Positions 26,028-38,534 of a stretch of DNA of 64,000 bases are shown here, in pieces (position 1 is the first letter of the stretch; each line of letters starts with the position of its first letter). Below the pieces are notes generated by a model. It was not told where the DNA came from. It saw only the letters and a program-made list of their open reading frames with translations, and made no database searches. Position numbers and translations under genes: made by a program. Source of the DNA: Anoplopoma fimbria (Eukaryota > Chordata > Actinopteri > Perciformes > Anoplopomatidae); NCBI RefSeq assembly GCF_027596085.1, contig NC_072472.1:6386745-6450744 (forward strand). The letters run 5' to 3'.

Positions 26028-29000
26028 CTACGGGAGGGTGAGAGGAGAGGAGGGAGGTGGGTGGGGGAGAGAGTAGGATTGAAAGGGGAGACAAGAGAAT
26101 ATGTTCAGTGCGAGTAGAATATGTCGCAAACTGTCATAAGAAAGTGTTTTCTGCAGAATGTTTTTGTTAAAATAATACAGATGCAGGGGAGTGAATGTGT
26201 GTTGAAACAGTGAGATGGTTTGATTTGTGTCATTCTTTTCAACATGCAGTTCTTCTCACAAAGACAGGAAGTGTTCTTAAGCGTAAACATTAAAGCGTCA
26301 CTTCCTGTCTGTTCGCACACACGTTAATTTGATTTCATATCCCCATAAAACTGATCCTCCTCATGGTTCATTTGCTTGGCGGATGTTTTCCTCTCATCAC
26401 CAACTCAATGATAGTTTGACTTTGAAGAAAACCATAAAATAAAAAATATTGATGGAAAACATTAATATCATTTGTAATTAAACCTTCAACTGTGTACATT
26501 TACATCACTTTTTAAAGAACACTTTCACATTTCATCCTCTTACTTGGGATGTTTTCTGAAGACCGTCCCGTCCACCCCCACGGTGGTTTTCAGATGGTCC
26601 AGCTTGCGGTTGGCACGGATACGGTTGGCGAGGGTTGCCAGGGCAGCGCTGCACAGACGAGCCGAGCGCGAGGAGATGGCGTCGCAGACCAGACGCACCA
26701 GGTGGGAGTCGACCAAATCCCATTTCAATCCCAACTTGGTCAGAATATTCTGCGTGTTTTCCAGACCGTTGGCCCGCCTGCACCAGAAACACAAACAGGA
26801 AGTAAAGACCCACAGATTAGTGTCAAGTTTAATGTCTGTTGTTGTGTAAAATGTTCTAAAATTGGTGTCAAATTGTGTCTCAAATAAAGGCCTGCTTGTT
26901 TCTTTAAGTGAGGTTAATAAATCTCAAGAATGATTATAACACAAAATGAAAAATAAAAAACAAGCTTTAAAAGAAAGAACTGAATTTGATTTTCAGTGCC
27001 AGATGAGAAGGTTTATGACTCCAGACAGCATTATGAAAAACAAAAGACAAGGTGCATGATTGATTAAGGAAGATTTATCGGACGCTCACTCCTCAATCTC
27101 AGAGATGAACTTTGTCTTGAATGCTTCCGGGGTCAGCAGCGCCTCCGACGTCTGTCCCTTAAACAGCAGCTTGTCCTCCGTCAGCTTCACCAGCAGAAGC
27201 CTGACGATTTCTCCCAAATACATGCCGCTGATCATCTTCTCAAAGCTTCAGAGGAAAACAAGCACAGAAAGAGGCTAAACATATCTATCAGTCATCAGAA
27301 AATGGACAAGAGCAACTTAAATATACAAAAATATGAAAAAAGGAGTCAAACATTTTCTGTGGTTCGACTAATCGTTTCATCATACTCACGTGTGGACTCC
27401 GGGGTTGATGGACATCTCGTCCACCACGACGTCAAACTCCGTCTGGATGTCTTTCAGGGAGCCGTCGTCTCCGAAGCCGCCCCACTCCGTGTTGATGCAC
27501 ATCCGCCCGTCAAGGCCCTCCACCCGCTTCACGTTCCTCATCTCCTCCATGTAGCAGGCGTTGGTTCCTGTACCTGAAGGAGAAGAGAAGCAGGATGAAA
27601 TTTATTAATGAATCAATCAATCTTTACTGTCTACAAGGAGGCAATTTTCTGTTGACTAATTCTTTTTCATTGGAATAAAATTCTGCATTTTGCAGTCTTG
27701 CAAGGGCCCTGATTCTTAACGTATATATTTAAATGTGATGGCTATTCATTTACGTTATTTAATTCAGGAGATTACGTGCATCAGGATCTTCTAAAGTGTT
27801 TTATAGGAACAGTATATATCAAATTGCATATTATATTCACAACTATGTTTTCATCAGCTGAACAGAGACCCGTTGTGTTTCTGTTACCTTAGAAGGAGCC
27901 AATTAAATCTTCAAAGGAAGGGGCCTCAACGAACAAACCAAAGACAACCTCTGGAGAGCTTTTGGGGTTTTTGGTTGCCTGAAGGCCTCTGTATTTCCCA
28001 TAATGCTTGGAAAAGTAGGGGTGAATGGAAGAATATTGTTTGATGCAATCTGCAACCTCACCACTAGACGCCACTAAATCCTACACACTGGTCCTTTAAG
28101 AGAATTGCATTTATGGCAGCTGCTCTTACGTTAACTCACAACTGATAATATAAACACACAACGACAGGAACATATGGAGGGTTGGTGTAATCATTTCCCC
28201 AGGGAGAACCGTTCGCTTCATATTCCAGCACACAGAACTAATTAGAACAAAGAAAGGAGCCTCATTATATCTACTGTGATCGTGCTGTCGAGGAGCCTCT
28301 CCTGTTCAACAGGTAAAACACATTGTGTCTGTAAGGTATAAAATAGTAGGTTCTGTAATGACTAGAAGGACGCCATGTGAAGAACAGCCTCCTGGGTAAT
28401 GAAGGTTAGTGCACCAAGGCTTATGGGAAATGATGTTCGTTAAAAACAAATCTTTCAAAAAAGCTACCATCCTTTTGAAAACAGAGGAAGCGAGCCACGT
28501 GACATAGTGTTTTCAAAAGGTTCTGTTCCAAGGCTGGGTTAATGTTGTTATTCATATTCATTTAATATAACAATAATATAATTCGTACACTGCTGATCCT
28601 TGTCTAATATAATACTTATATATTCTTACATACTGTATAACCCCCCCTGTAACATAAAAATCCTATTTGAATGTGGTTCAAAGGGGAACACCACCTAAAT
28701 TAAGAATTTTAATGTTATTTCCACGGCCTAGGAAAGTTCAATCAATATTTGTTAACATGATCTCCTCATTCTTAAAGCCAAAACCAGAGTAGTAAGTATC
28801 ACAGTTGAATAAGTATAATGTCTGGAGTTGCTCCAGAGACAGTGAGTGAGAGACGGATCTTCACCCATATGATTTGTTCTATTGTAGTGATTTCCTTTGT
28901 GAAACAGAAAATGTACCCATATACTCAGAACATTCCTCTGGCTGCTCTCAGTTTCATCAATAACATCTCCCAAATCATCGTCCATGGAGCAGTTATTTGG

Positions 29001-30535
29001 GAGAGATTTGTTCATGTTTACTAATATTTTTGGACTATCTTACACCACAGGAATTACATGTATGATTTTAGAAAATTGGGGTAGTTCTCCTTTAAGTGTA
29101 CTTTGAAGTTTCTCTTCCTCTGTCTGACTGTTTTTAAAAGCAGAATTCAGGGAGGAAACGACACTGCTGAAATATATCTACTGAATTATCTTATGAAGAA
29201 AGGAGTAAATACACATTATGTTATATACACGTACACAGTGGTGGAATGTAACTAAGTTAATTGTATATATACATATATATTTATATATTTATTAATATAT
29301 ATATATATATATATTGATAAATATATTGATATAAATTGATATTGGTATTGATATTTGTAGTTGAAATTGTGCATTCAAATTGTGGTACTTTAAGTATATT
29401 TTGATGCTAATACAGTAGTAGTAACAGAGTATTCCTATATCGTAGTATTGCTGATTTTACTGAAGTAAATTAATACTTCTTTGTTCACATATATACAATT
29501 TTAAAAATCAAAAATATTGTTGAGAGACCCAGTGAAAGAGTATTTTCCTGATCTGATGACATCTTGAAGTTGTTTACTTATATAAATAAATGGTTACCAA
29601 TGATCATGCCGATCTCACAGCTCTGGTCTCTGTAGCCGCAGCTCATCATCGTGCCCACCGTGTCGTTCACCATGGCAACTGAGCCTATATCATAGTCCTG
29701 CAGAGAGAGAGATGGAGAGAGAGAGAGACACAGGTGTTTATGTGCTTCCTATTTATAATCGTAATACTAAATAACCTGCCTACACACACATATTGCGCAA
29801 AGAGAAACTGCACTGAGTCTGAGCAAAGAAACAAGACAACCGACATCATTAAATTCGCTTCATGTACATCCAAGTATCACATCCAAAACATCCCAAGAGA
29901 TAAATGACCAAATGTAGCTACTTTACATTATTAATTCACGATTTAGAGGAGCGTTCTGGGAGACAAAAGTGGATTAAGGGTTTTTTTCAGTCTTTTTTGT
30001 TTTTAAGATGGATTTGACAAGAACATGCAATGAAGCATTTTCTCTATAAAATGTTAGAATATAGTAAAAAAAATACCTATAAAGAGAATATTTAGTTGTG
30101 GAAGTATTAAGTCATATTTGGCATTGGACTGCAACTAACGATTATTTCCATTATGGATTAATCTGCTGATTATTTTCTCCATTAATCATGCCTCCATCAT
30201 CATGAAATTTCACCATATTGCTTCACATTTCTTTAACCTCAGTATTTTAGACTGACCCCTCTCCTGTGAATGGCCTCCTTCAGTAACTTCACCACGTCTT
30301 TGCCCTCCACTCCGGAGCAGTTGAAACCTTTGGTCCATCGGATCAGGATGCTCTGAGTAGAGAGAACATTTGATATGAAACACAGATACTCTTTGAAAAA
30401 AATGAGCAGATTTTCTTCTAAAAAACACCTACAGTACAATAGGCCTCAAGCAAAAACATTTATATATTCTTAAATCTTGATTTTGTTTTCTGTGAGGTTT
30501 GGTTAACCCTATCCCAGAATAAAATGTGTAGTGTG

Positions 30536-30604
<69 letters not shown>

Positions 30605-33600
30605 GGTGTGTGAGACCTTGTCGATTTCTTTCTGTTCGCAGGGGAAGGAGAAGGTGAAGCCCAGAGGAAGAGTTTGTCCCTTCAGGTTCTGAGAGACGAG
30701 GAAGTCACTGAGACAGGCGGCGATGTGGTCGAACAACTGGGCAGAAAGAAAGACGGATATTTATCATCTTAAAAGATATGTACAGTATATACAGAAAGTA
30801 GGGATGTCTTTGTGGCTCCAGTTCTGATCCAAGTCCTTCAATATTGTCCGATCCGATACTTATACAGCTTCTCATTGCACATTCAAGTTACAGGATGCCT
30901 AACTTATTTATCCTCAATTTATCCCAAAGACATTTACGTGCCAAAGATGTTCAGCATACATATATTTCCATGTTATGCAACTAAAGACTTCTACTCAACT
31001 ACATCTCAGAGGTAAAGATTTGTATTTTTCGCTTCACTGCATTTGTCTGGCAGCTTTAGTTTCTTTTTTCAGATAACAGCTCATTCCTTTCCCGTCCAGT
31101 GAAAATCACTTATCTCCAGAGGTGTTGATGTTGAATGTTTGTGATGAACTGAAGGATGAAGTGTCCTTTAAGTGTGACAAATTATTCTCTTCTTAAGCTA
31201 AATAAACTCTTTAAAAAGCTTCTCCTCTTGGAGAAAATGCATCGACACAAAGCTGAAAACAGGGCTGATTTTCTGAGCTCATAAAAAGTTGACTTTCAAA
31301 GATTTGTGGTTCTCACAGGACAGTGATGATACAAACATACGATCTTATAGAATATGAATCATTGCTGTAGATTAAACTACCCAACAGTATATAAAGGAGT
31401 TAAAATTAGCACAACCTTAAACATCTTATCTTAAATTTCACCTGTTCTCCAGGTCCCAGCATCATCTCTTTCGGGATGGCACAGATCTGACTGTCCATCT
31501 TCAGAACTTTCTGCTCCTCCTCCACCACACGGACATGAAGCACCCGGAAGTTTGTTCCACCAAGATCCAGAGCCAGGAAGTCGCCTTTCTCTGCCGGGAG
31601 GAAGGAAGCGCATCGATTTGATCGTGGGGATAGTATTATAGAATTGATGGTAAGAATCAGAAATATAAAATAGGATTGAATGTTCAAAATATTGAGATGC
31701 AAAAAAAACCTAAGTTAAATTAAATCAACGATTATAACATTTTCATAAATATAAAAATAAATATCATAGAAATGTACCGGTCCCGTCCGGTGTGGCCCTG
31801 ACGAAGGTGGGCAGCATCTTGACGGGGGCCTTGTGGTGACTGTGTTTCCCCAAACCTCGAACCAGATCCTTCCTCAGCCGAGCAGAAACCTCCTGCAGCT
31901 TCTCCTGAGACAGATGGAAACGCTCCAGGTACTCCTGCACCTGCAGAGATAAAGAGGAAGAGAGAGAAAACTATTAGAAGATTATATGAACTATTCTGAC
32001 CTAAATGTGTTTGTGCAGACTGCATGTACACCAGTAACCAGTTCATGATAAAATCAACTTTCCCCCCTTTTTGTCTTCTTTCCACCAGATTAGTTTTTTT
32101 TTTCCAATAATATATTTAGATTTCATGATGCCAATAAAACAAAAATTTAAAATCAAAATGAGAGAGAGAGAGAGCGTTTTAGTTTGGAAAAGCCTTATTT
32201 TTTTATGTGTTTGTTTATTTGTCTGTTTGCTTGTTTACTTTTGTTGATTTTGTATAATCAGTTTTAAAAAATTTTTTTTTTACAATCAATACAATGCAGC
32301 ACATTAGCAAACACACACTGATAAACATAAAGTTTTCAGAAAAATGTTTTTTTGCAGATTGTCAACATCAAGCAAACATTCATGAGAAAAAGCTCAACAG
32401 TGAATAATTATAATATTATTCAACTTTATTTATAAACATAAATAAAACAATTAAAAAAATAACAAGTAAAGGCAGATCACTGTTTACATTATGTTTCCAC
32501 AAGATGGCAGCGTTTCCTCAAAATCTGCACTATCAAAACCCGAGACAGCACTTCTGTAAAAAGGTATTTAAAATAGATACAAAAAGAGTTTCTCCTCCGT
32601 TGTCTTTGTTCTTGTTGCTGTCGTTGTTATGCAACACTTTGGGTTACTACTCAGCAAAGGCAATTTCTCAAAAATCTGAGCAATGTCGTCCAACCAGTTA
32701 GAGTGCAGCTCATTGTATTTAAGGAATATGTGGCTTAAACAACAAAGCTGACAAGGATCTTGTCTAACAACCAGGAGCTCGAAAGAAACAGCTCAGAGAA
32801 GAGGTGGAGTTTGACCTTGTTTCTGTGGATGACATCATGTTTAATGAATTAACACTAATGTGTTATAAATATACATCAATTATTTTATGTGAACTGAATG
32901 ATCTGTCTTAACCTGCTAACACCAACATATAGGCCTTTATATGATGACAAAGAATATCACCTCTTTTGAGCCCTGTTTTATTAGCTTATAGTTACATTTA
33001 TCCTAATTAGATGAAATAAATGAAATAAAACTTAACCTAAGTCTGGAAACTAGACAAAATAAGGAGCTTTAAACCCTGTAATTCAGTTTAAAGTTCACCT
33101 AGGTGTCTGGCGATCACTCAAGTTATAGCATTTCTGTAAACGTTTCAGAGGAACATTCTGCAGGAAGAGGCCTGGCTGGCACTGAATGTTACGATCCTCT
33201 TGAGATGCCAGCAACAATTCACACTTCTTTAACTGTTTTCCGCTTCCGTTAAAGAAGGAAAAACCCTGTACAGATTTTAGAAGCTGCATTGGGAAGCCAA
33301 ACGCATTCCTAACACGTAGTGCTCTGCAGTGTTGCGTACAGGTGTGATCAAACCTTCAGATCAACCTTCTTTCACAACTGTTATGTTGCAACCTCCAATT
33401 TAAAGACTAAATCCTGATTTCTACAAGGTCAGAGATTCAATCGTAGGTTTAAGAGTTTTTTGTTTTGTTTCGTTAGGGTCACATTTAGCAGATGTAAGGG
33501 GGATACATATGGGACGTATCAGCCAGAAATGATGTGCAGCTTCCTGTTGTGTTTCTGCAGACTGACTATGTTGCATTGTCTGTATTGGCACTCCCAACAA

Positions 33601-35178
33601 AGTGAACTTCCTTTTTGGATAATAAAATCGACCTTCAACTTGAGCGCAAGAGAAGTGCCGTTATTTGAGTTTTGTAGAAAAATGCTTCATAGAAACAGTT
33701 TTTAATAAGACAAAGGAGAGGGGGGGGTTTTGGTAAAAAATGCCCACAGAGGCTTTCAGAGGAACAAACATTTCTATTAATTCCGCTTCTGGGATACAGA
33801 ACTTATTCCAAGAGGGCCTGGATTACTGTGAAAATGCTGTGACCTTTTTTGTTTGTGATTTTTTTTCATGTTTTTAATATTGCTATTAGTTGATATATGT
33901 CAAATGTGACGTATGGCGTGTGGGGGCCAAATAAAGGGGGGACATTGGTTATGGGGGTCGGGGGGTATCTTTAAAGGGTTCTCTGGTTTAAACACGTTTG
34001 GGAAATGGTCTACAGCCATGTTAGTCTGCTTAGGCACAGCAGAGGTTTGAGCTAAGTGCTAGCATCAGCATGCTAACATGATTGGTTACCCTAGTTTACC
34101 ATCTTAGTTTAGCATGGTAATATTTGCTAATGAAATTCCTGGGGTCGTTTTGCAGGACTAAAAACCTTCTAGAGTACAGCAGGTGGTGCATCATCTCAGT
34201 AAACTCAACTGAACTACAGACACAGAATGTAGTTTGTGTTTTAAGCGTTCTTTTCCTGTTGCTGATCGACATATTGTTATATCTTACTTTGTTTATTACG
34301 CAAATTATGTTTACATCTGTGTCCTCACCAGTTCAAATAAACCAAACCCTCCTTAATACAATATTTAAACCTCCTGATCCAGACACACCTGAAGTTAACA
34401 CACCCTAAAAGCTGTGCGGGTTCATTTGTGAAATGTGTCTGGGCAGGATGTGGATTTGTGTGTTTCTGTAAGATCCAGGATTCAACAGGCTTAGATTGGT
34501 TCACCAACAGAACCAGTTTCAACAATAGCCATTCTGCGGTGCGATGGTATCATGGTTAACGTGTGATCGGCAGCCTGTTGGGTTTTTTCCGACACGTTCT
34601 TTAGTGTAAGTGTCGGAAAAAATAGCTCAGACAAGTTACAACAGTCCTGCTGGTCCTGCTATCCACCAATAGCTGACAGTGCATCTTTTTTGTCTCTTAC
34701 AGACATTCCAAAACTTGAGATAAAAGTCAGGATAGTATATTTTACAGCTAAATATACACGTTGCCTTTAATACTTTTACAAAAAAATTAATTAAGCACAT
34801 CGTTTCATTTCATTCACAATTTTTGTTCTATACTTATTTACTGTTATCTTTATTTTTTAAATATGTTTTAAATATCTTGTATTCGACGTCACTTCTCGTT
34901 TTTGGTGTTTCTACTTTTGCATCAGTCTTTTTCTGTGTATTTTCACTTACAAGGGAGCACATTATATTGCATTTGTTTATATGAAATGTACTGTATGAAT
35001 AAAGTTTTATTATTGTTATTACTATAGTTTCAGAGTCTGTCTTTGAGTTAAACCTGGGACCAGGATCAGGCATCTCTGCAGACACTAACACTGTTTACCT
35101 TTCCTCTCTTTGACTCTTTTTCTTCTTCTTCTTCTCTGTCATGACTTACAGTAGATTTCCAGAGGTGTGTTTGTTTTG

Positions 35179-35227
<49 letters not shown>

Positions 35228-37202
35228 CATCAATAAACTCTTTCTTCCCCTCCTTCTCTCATGCAATCATCTTTTTTCCCCTCATGTCTCTGCATGCTTG
35301 CTGCGTCACTAACTTCATTCCTTTATCATGACTCTGATGATTCAGACATAAAGACATACTTTGTAGTGGCTTTCACCAGCCTACGATATACAGTACAGCC
35401 ACGGTGCAAACATGCACAGTAGCAATGAACCAGTGGTGAAAGAAGTACTCGTATCTTTTTAGTTTACTTAGTTTATTTTTTTACTAGTAAAAGTAACGAT
35501 ACCACAATGCTGAAATAATCTGTTAATAGTAAAAGACTTGGATACAAGTAGTTTGCGGGCACAAAATAACATCCAAATATAGTCATTTGCAGAACAATAT
35601 ATATTATCGTGTTTTAATTATTGATGCAGTATTGTGTATCATTTAAATATTGCAGCTGGTAAATAAAGGGTATATATTCTGATAGGTATCTTGTGAATGT
35701 CCACCTGGGTTCAATAAAGTCTTAATGACATACTAATATTATACTTTAGTTGTCAATTATATTTTGTATTACTATTCGGAAAGTACCTACAGTTCTTGAA
35801 TAAATGAAGTGAAATAAAACATATTTGCCTCTGAATTGTAGTAAAATAGAAGTATAAAGTAGCGGAAGATGGAAATAATCAAGTAAAGTACAAGTTAATC
35901 AACATAGTATATAGTAAGTGAGTAAATGTACTTTATGGTTGATGGTTGATTAAAAAAATAATCAGCTGAGTGGAGGTTTTCTAATGACTCCATCTGTCCT
36001 CCTGAGGTTTTTTAAATTAAACCTGCTGAACTTGTGATCATAAAACTGGAAGTCTTCTTTTGTAATAAGCTGATAGAGTTTCGTTATTAGTGTTCATCTA
36101 ACACTGAATGATGTCACCGATAATGACAATGATCAGATTGGATGCTTCTAATGAAATCATTTCATTTCTGAAGATTTAACATTGAAATATTTTCCTTTTT
36201 GTGTAATAGCTATTCTGTCAGCCTTGTCATCACTCATCCTCCTGCATGAATCAGACTAATACAATCTTTGATTTCCTCATCTGAGAATCCTCCCAGCAAC
36301 AGCACTGACTTCCCAAAACCGACAAGACATAAATCCCACAGACAGAAAGTTATAAATGACACTATAATAAATGTTTTGCAATATCACACTGATGCAGTCA
36401 CTTTGCCACAGTTTCCCACATAAATGTGAGACACATTTTGCAAGAAATAATGTCTTCATATGTTGTTGTGTATTAAGACTGAATGCCAATAGCTCTACTG
36501 TCTGCATTCTGATTATTATCTTTGTTTGTAACCTATGATCTTTTACTTATGCCTAAAATTACTCAACTTCAAGATAAAAAAAAATAAAAGAAGTACAAAA
36601 GTATTACGAAAGTGTACTCATTTGGCAGCATGGTGACCCCTGTAAGTGTGACTTTATATATACTTTTTGATCAACAGTTCAATCTGTACAACAACTGATC
36701 TATAATAAATAATACCTTATACAATTAGCATATATTAATACATGCAAACTTTGATTTTCAAAGTAACTTGCTGCCATAAAAATGTATTGGAGTAAAAAGT
36801 ACAATATTTACAAAGTAGCTTGAAATGGAAATACTCAAGTAAAGTAAATCTTTATCAAGGAAAGTACTAGTGTAGATGTACTGCATTACTTTCCACCACT
36901 ACTTTCTGTTGTAACATAACTTCTCTTTTTTAATAGTTCATTTATGCACACTTTTTTTTTCTTCTTTTTGAATGTTTTGATGTTGTTGTTTTAAAAAAGG
37001 CTTTGTGTCTCATGTTGCGGAATTTAAAAGCTCACATATCATATTGCTGATTTCCTGAGATGAATTACTACTAGGTGACATGTACCTTACTGAGCGTGTC
37101 CGGAGGGATGCCCTCGGTGTGCAGGTTCGAGGTATCCCCGCTCATTTTGGACTTCTTGGATATTGGTGTGCTGCTCTTTCCGTTTGCCCCTTCGCTGCTC
37201 AT
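25835..37202 (-). CDS. Single-domain hexokinase at the HK3-equivalent position, 503 aa, 10 coding exons
   Basis: Catalyses ATP-dependent phosphorylation of glucose to glucose-6-phosphate. Exons: 37086-37202, 31778-31940, 31442-31590, 30617-30736, 30257-30352, 29598-29697, 27390-27573, 27090-27245, 26544-26777, 25835-26027; all phases close (1512 nt with TAG stop). Visible motifs: LDLGGTNFR (residues 101-109), FSFP with S173, WTKGF T190/K191, VND N226/D227, N253, E278, E312. These equal human glucokinase S151, T168/K169, N204/D205, N231, E256 and E290 at a constant +22. G236 replaces glucokinase Tyr214, as in HK3 (TMMTCG). [15 protein letters not shown] and VDEMSINPG also read HK3-like. No second catalytic half is present upstream. 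Neighbours uimc1 and znf346 match the human HK3 locus, so this is not the canonical gck locus. The N-terminus lacks the HK1/HK2 mitochondrial-binding helix. The C-terminus ends in an acidic tail. Confidence 0.92.
27885..28098 (-). repeat. Teleost interspersed repeat ending 'cactagacgccactaaatcc'
   Basis: The + strand phrases 'ttagaaggagccaattaaat', 'gcttggaaaagtaggggtga' and 'caatctgcaacctcaccact' followed by 'tcctacacactggtccttta' are parts of a repeat I know from many teleost genomes. Class unknown. Confidence 0.5.
30539..30602. repeat. (GT)n microsatellite beside hexokinase exon 4 donor
   Basis: About 64 bp of uninterrupted GT on the + strand. On the transcribed strand it is (CA)n beginning about 14 nt after the exon 4 splice donor (exon ends at 30617, donor GTCTCA). 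Confidence 0.92.
34583..34622. repeat. Perfect 13-bp inverted repeat
   Basis: Arms 34583-34595 ('ttttttccgacac') and 34610-34622 pair perfectly around a 14-nt loop. It resembles a stem-loop, but no gene context supports a function. Confidence 0.6.
35180..35225. repeat. (CT)n microsatellite
   Basis: About 45 bp of CT in hexokinase intron 1. It is a (GA)n run on the transcribed strand. Confidence 0.9.
37086..37202 (-). CDS. Hexokinase coding exon 1 (39-residue N-terminal leader)
   Basis: The acceptor CTGTCCAG directly abuts the ATG, so the start codon is the first triplet of the exon and the 5' UTR must lie in upstream exon(s). Encodes 39 residues starting [11 protein letters not shown], with a basic KKSK patch and a second in-frame Met at codon 20, then donor GTACAT. 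The segment is polar and is not a signal peptide or mitochondrial-binding helix. A 5.1-kb intron follows. Confidence 0.75.
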
Positions 37203-37369
37203 CTGGACAGAAGAGTATAAAGGGTTAAGTTCACCCAGATTACAAAACATATTGTCAAATCCCCAGTGGCATAAAACCATGCAGATAGTCTCAGTCTCTC
37301 CACTGCTGAGACTTCTGCCAAAACCTTAATGCATTTGAGGTGAAGTAATCTTGTATTGGGGTAACAAGG

Positions 37370-37760
37370 CTAAGAGTCTATGTGAGGCTGTACTGAATAA
37401 GGTCAATGCTAATGTCAGCATGCAAACTTGCTCACAATGATGCTAACGTAAGCTAATGTTTAGCAGGTATAATGTTTACAATGTTCATCCTGTTAGGTTA
37501 GCGTGTTAGCATGCTAACATTTACTAATCAGCACTTAACACAAAGTACTTTTGAGGCTGATTGAAATGTCATCAGCCATAAACCGAAAATATTGCACAAA
37601 TAAAGACCTGATGGTGGCGCTAGATGAAAAGTAAGAGGATCAATAAAGTCGGTAAAATTCATCATCTGGGGACCATGAATGTCTATGCAAAATATCACGG
37701 CAATCCATCCAATAGCTGTTGAGATATTGCAGTCTGGACCAAAGCGGTGGACTGACACTT
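37370..37760 (+). repeat. Teleost repeat with 'gctaac' phrases and 'ggcaatccatccaatag'
   Basis: Phrases in order: 'gttagcatgctaacattta', 'ctgatggtggcgctagatga', 'aagtaagaggatca' and 'ggcaatccatccaatagctg'. I recognise this as a dispersed teleost element. Related copies: 34020-34130, 38040-38240 and 44150-44530. Confidence 0.55.
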
Positions 37761-38039
37761 ACCAGCCACACAGACATTAAAATGTCCTTTTGGCAATCCA
37801 ACACTACATCAAACTTTCAACAGTATAATGACGTAATATTCACAGTTTATGAAGAGATCAAGTTCTGTGGAAGCACCTGGTAGATGGTTTTACTCAGTAA
37901 CAATGGTTATAAATGATGCCCAAATATTTGTTAAGCTCTGCTGTGTGTGGACTCACCTTTCATAAATATTGACTTTCAAGCCTGAAGACCTGAACCTGCA
38001 GGGCTGATCCCATGCTTGGTCTTTGTCCTTATACAGACT

Positions 38040-38240
38040 AAAAAGCAAGTCAACTTTATTTAGCAAAATATCTCAAGAAATATTGGATGGATTGCCGTGA
38101 AATTTGATATCATCAAAGTTGAAACTATCCTTTGAAATATCTCAGCATCTTATAAATGGATTGGCAGAAAATTCGGTACAAACATTCATAGTTCCAAGAT
38201 GATGAATCCTACTGAATTTGACTTTTCCTCTAGCGCCACC
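38040..38240 (+). repeat. Partial copy of the 'ggcaatccatccaatag' repeat family
   Basis: Contains 'atattggatggattgccgtg' (the same phrase in the opposite sense) and 'ctctagcgccaccaggaag'. It is inverted relative to 37370-37760. Confidence 0.45.
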
Positions 38241-38464
38241 AGGAAGGTAAAAAATGTTTGTTTACGATTGGAATATCTTGACAGCTATTGTTTGAATTGC
38301 CATGATTCAATGATAATAACCTATCATTTCCTTGACACAGACCTCATTCCTTTCGATAAGAATTCCAATGTCAACGATGAAGTATGAAAATCAATACTAT
38401 TTTTGTCTGTTTATATCCTTTCTACAAAGAACAATACTTTTAATTGCATTATTGATTTATGGTT

Positions 38465-38534
38465 CACATTTGCATCTTATTTACTCACCAAATAAGATGC
38501 AAATGTGTTCATTTGCATCTTATTTGGTGAGTAA
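38465..38534. repeat. Three-armed palindrome with octamer motifs
   Basis: Arms 38481-38505 and 38510-38534 are perfectly complementary (25 bp) with a 4-nt loop. Arms 38465-38482 and 38490-38507 are also perfectly complementary (18 bp) with a 7-nt loop. The middle arm is shared, so the two hairpins exclude each other. Each arm carries ATTTGCAT or its complement, the POU/octamer motif. Confidence 0.85.

Larger units (their letters stand above)
26028..31777. other. Hexokinase introns 2-9 (non-coding stretches)
   Basis: Introns lie at 26028-26543, 26778-27089, 27246-27389, 27574-29597, 29698-30256, 30353-30616, 30737-31441 and 31591-31777. The longest (27574-29597) holds a teleost repeat at 27885-28098 and an 'agtacttta' repeat with AT runs at 29230-29480. 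Intron 4 (30353-30616) has a (GT)n run next to the exon 4 donor. Nothing else recognised. Confidence 0.7.
31941..37085. other. Hexokinase intron 1 (5.1 kb)
   Basis: No exon recognised. Holds a GA run at 32161-32174, a (CT)n run at 35180-35225, a short hairpin at 34583-34622, part of the 'gctaacatgctaac' repeat at 34020-34130 and two 'agtacttta-caagta' repeats (35430-35930, 36560-36905). The remainder is AT-rich. Confidence 0.55.

Noticed and set aside
26549..26887. Plus-strand open frames over 100 codons
   Set aside because: Antisense shadows of hexokinase exon 9 (26544-26777).
25835..37202. Calling the hexokinase canonical glucokinase (gck)
   Set aside because: It is single-domain, but the neighbours are uimc1 and znf346, Gly replaces the glucokinase Tyr214 equivalent, and several blocks read HK3-like. 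Phylogeny would be needed to use the symbol.
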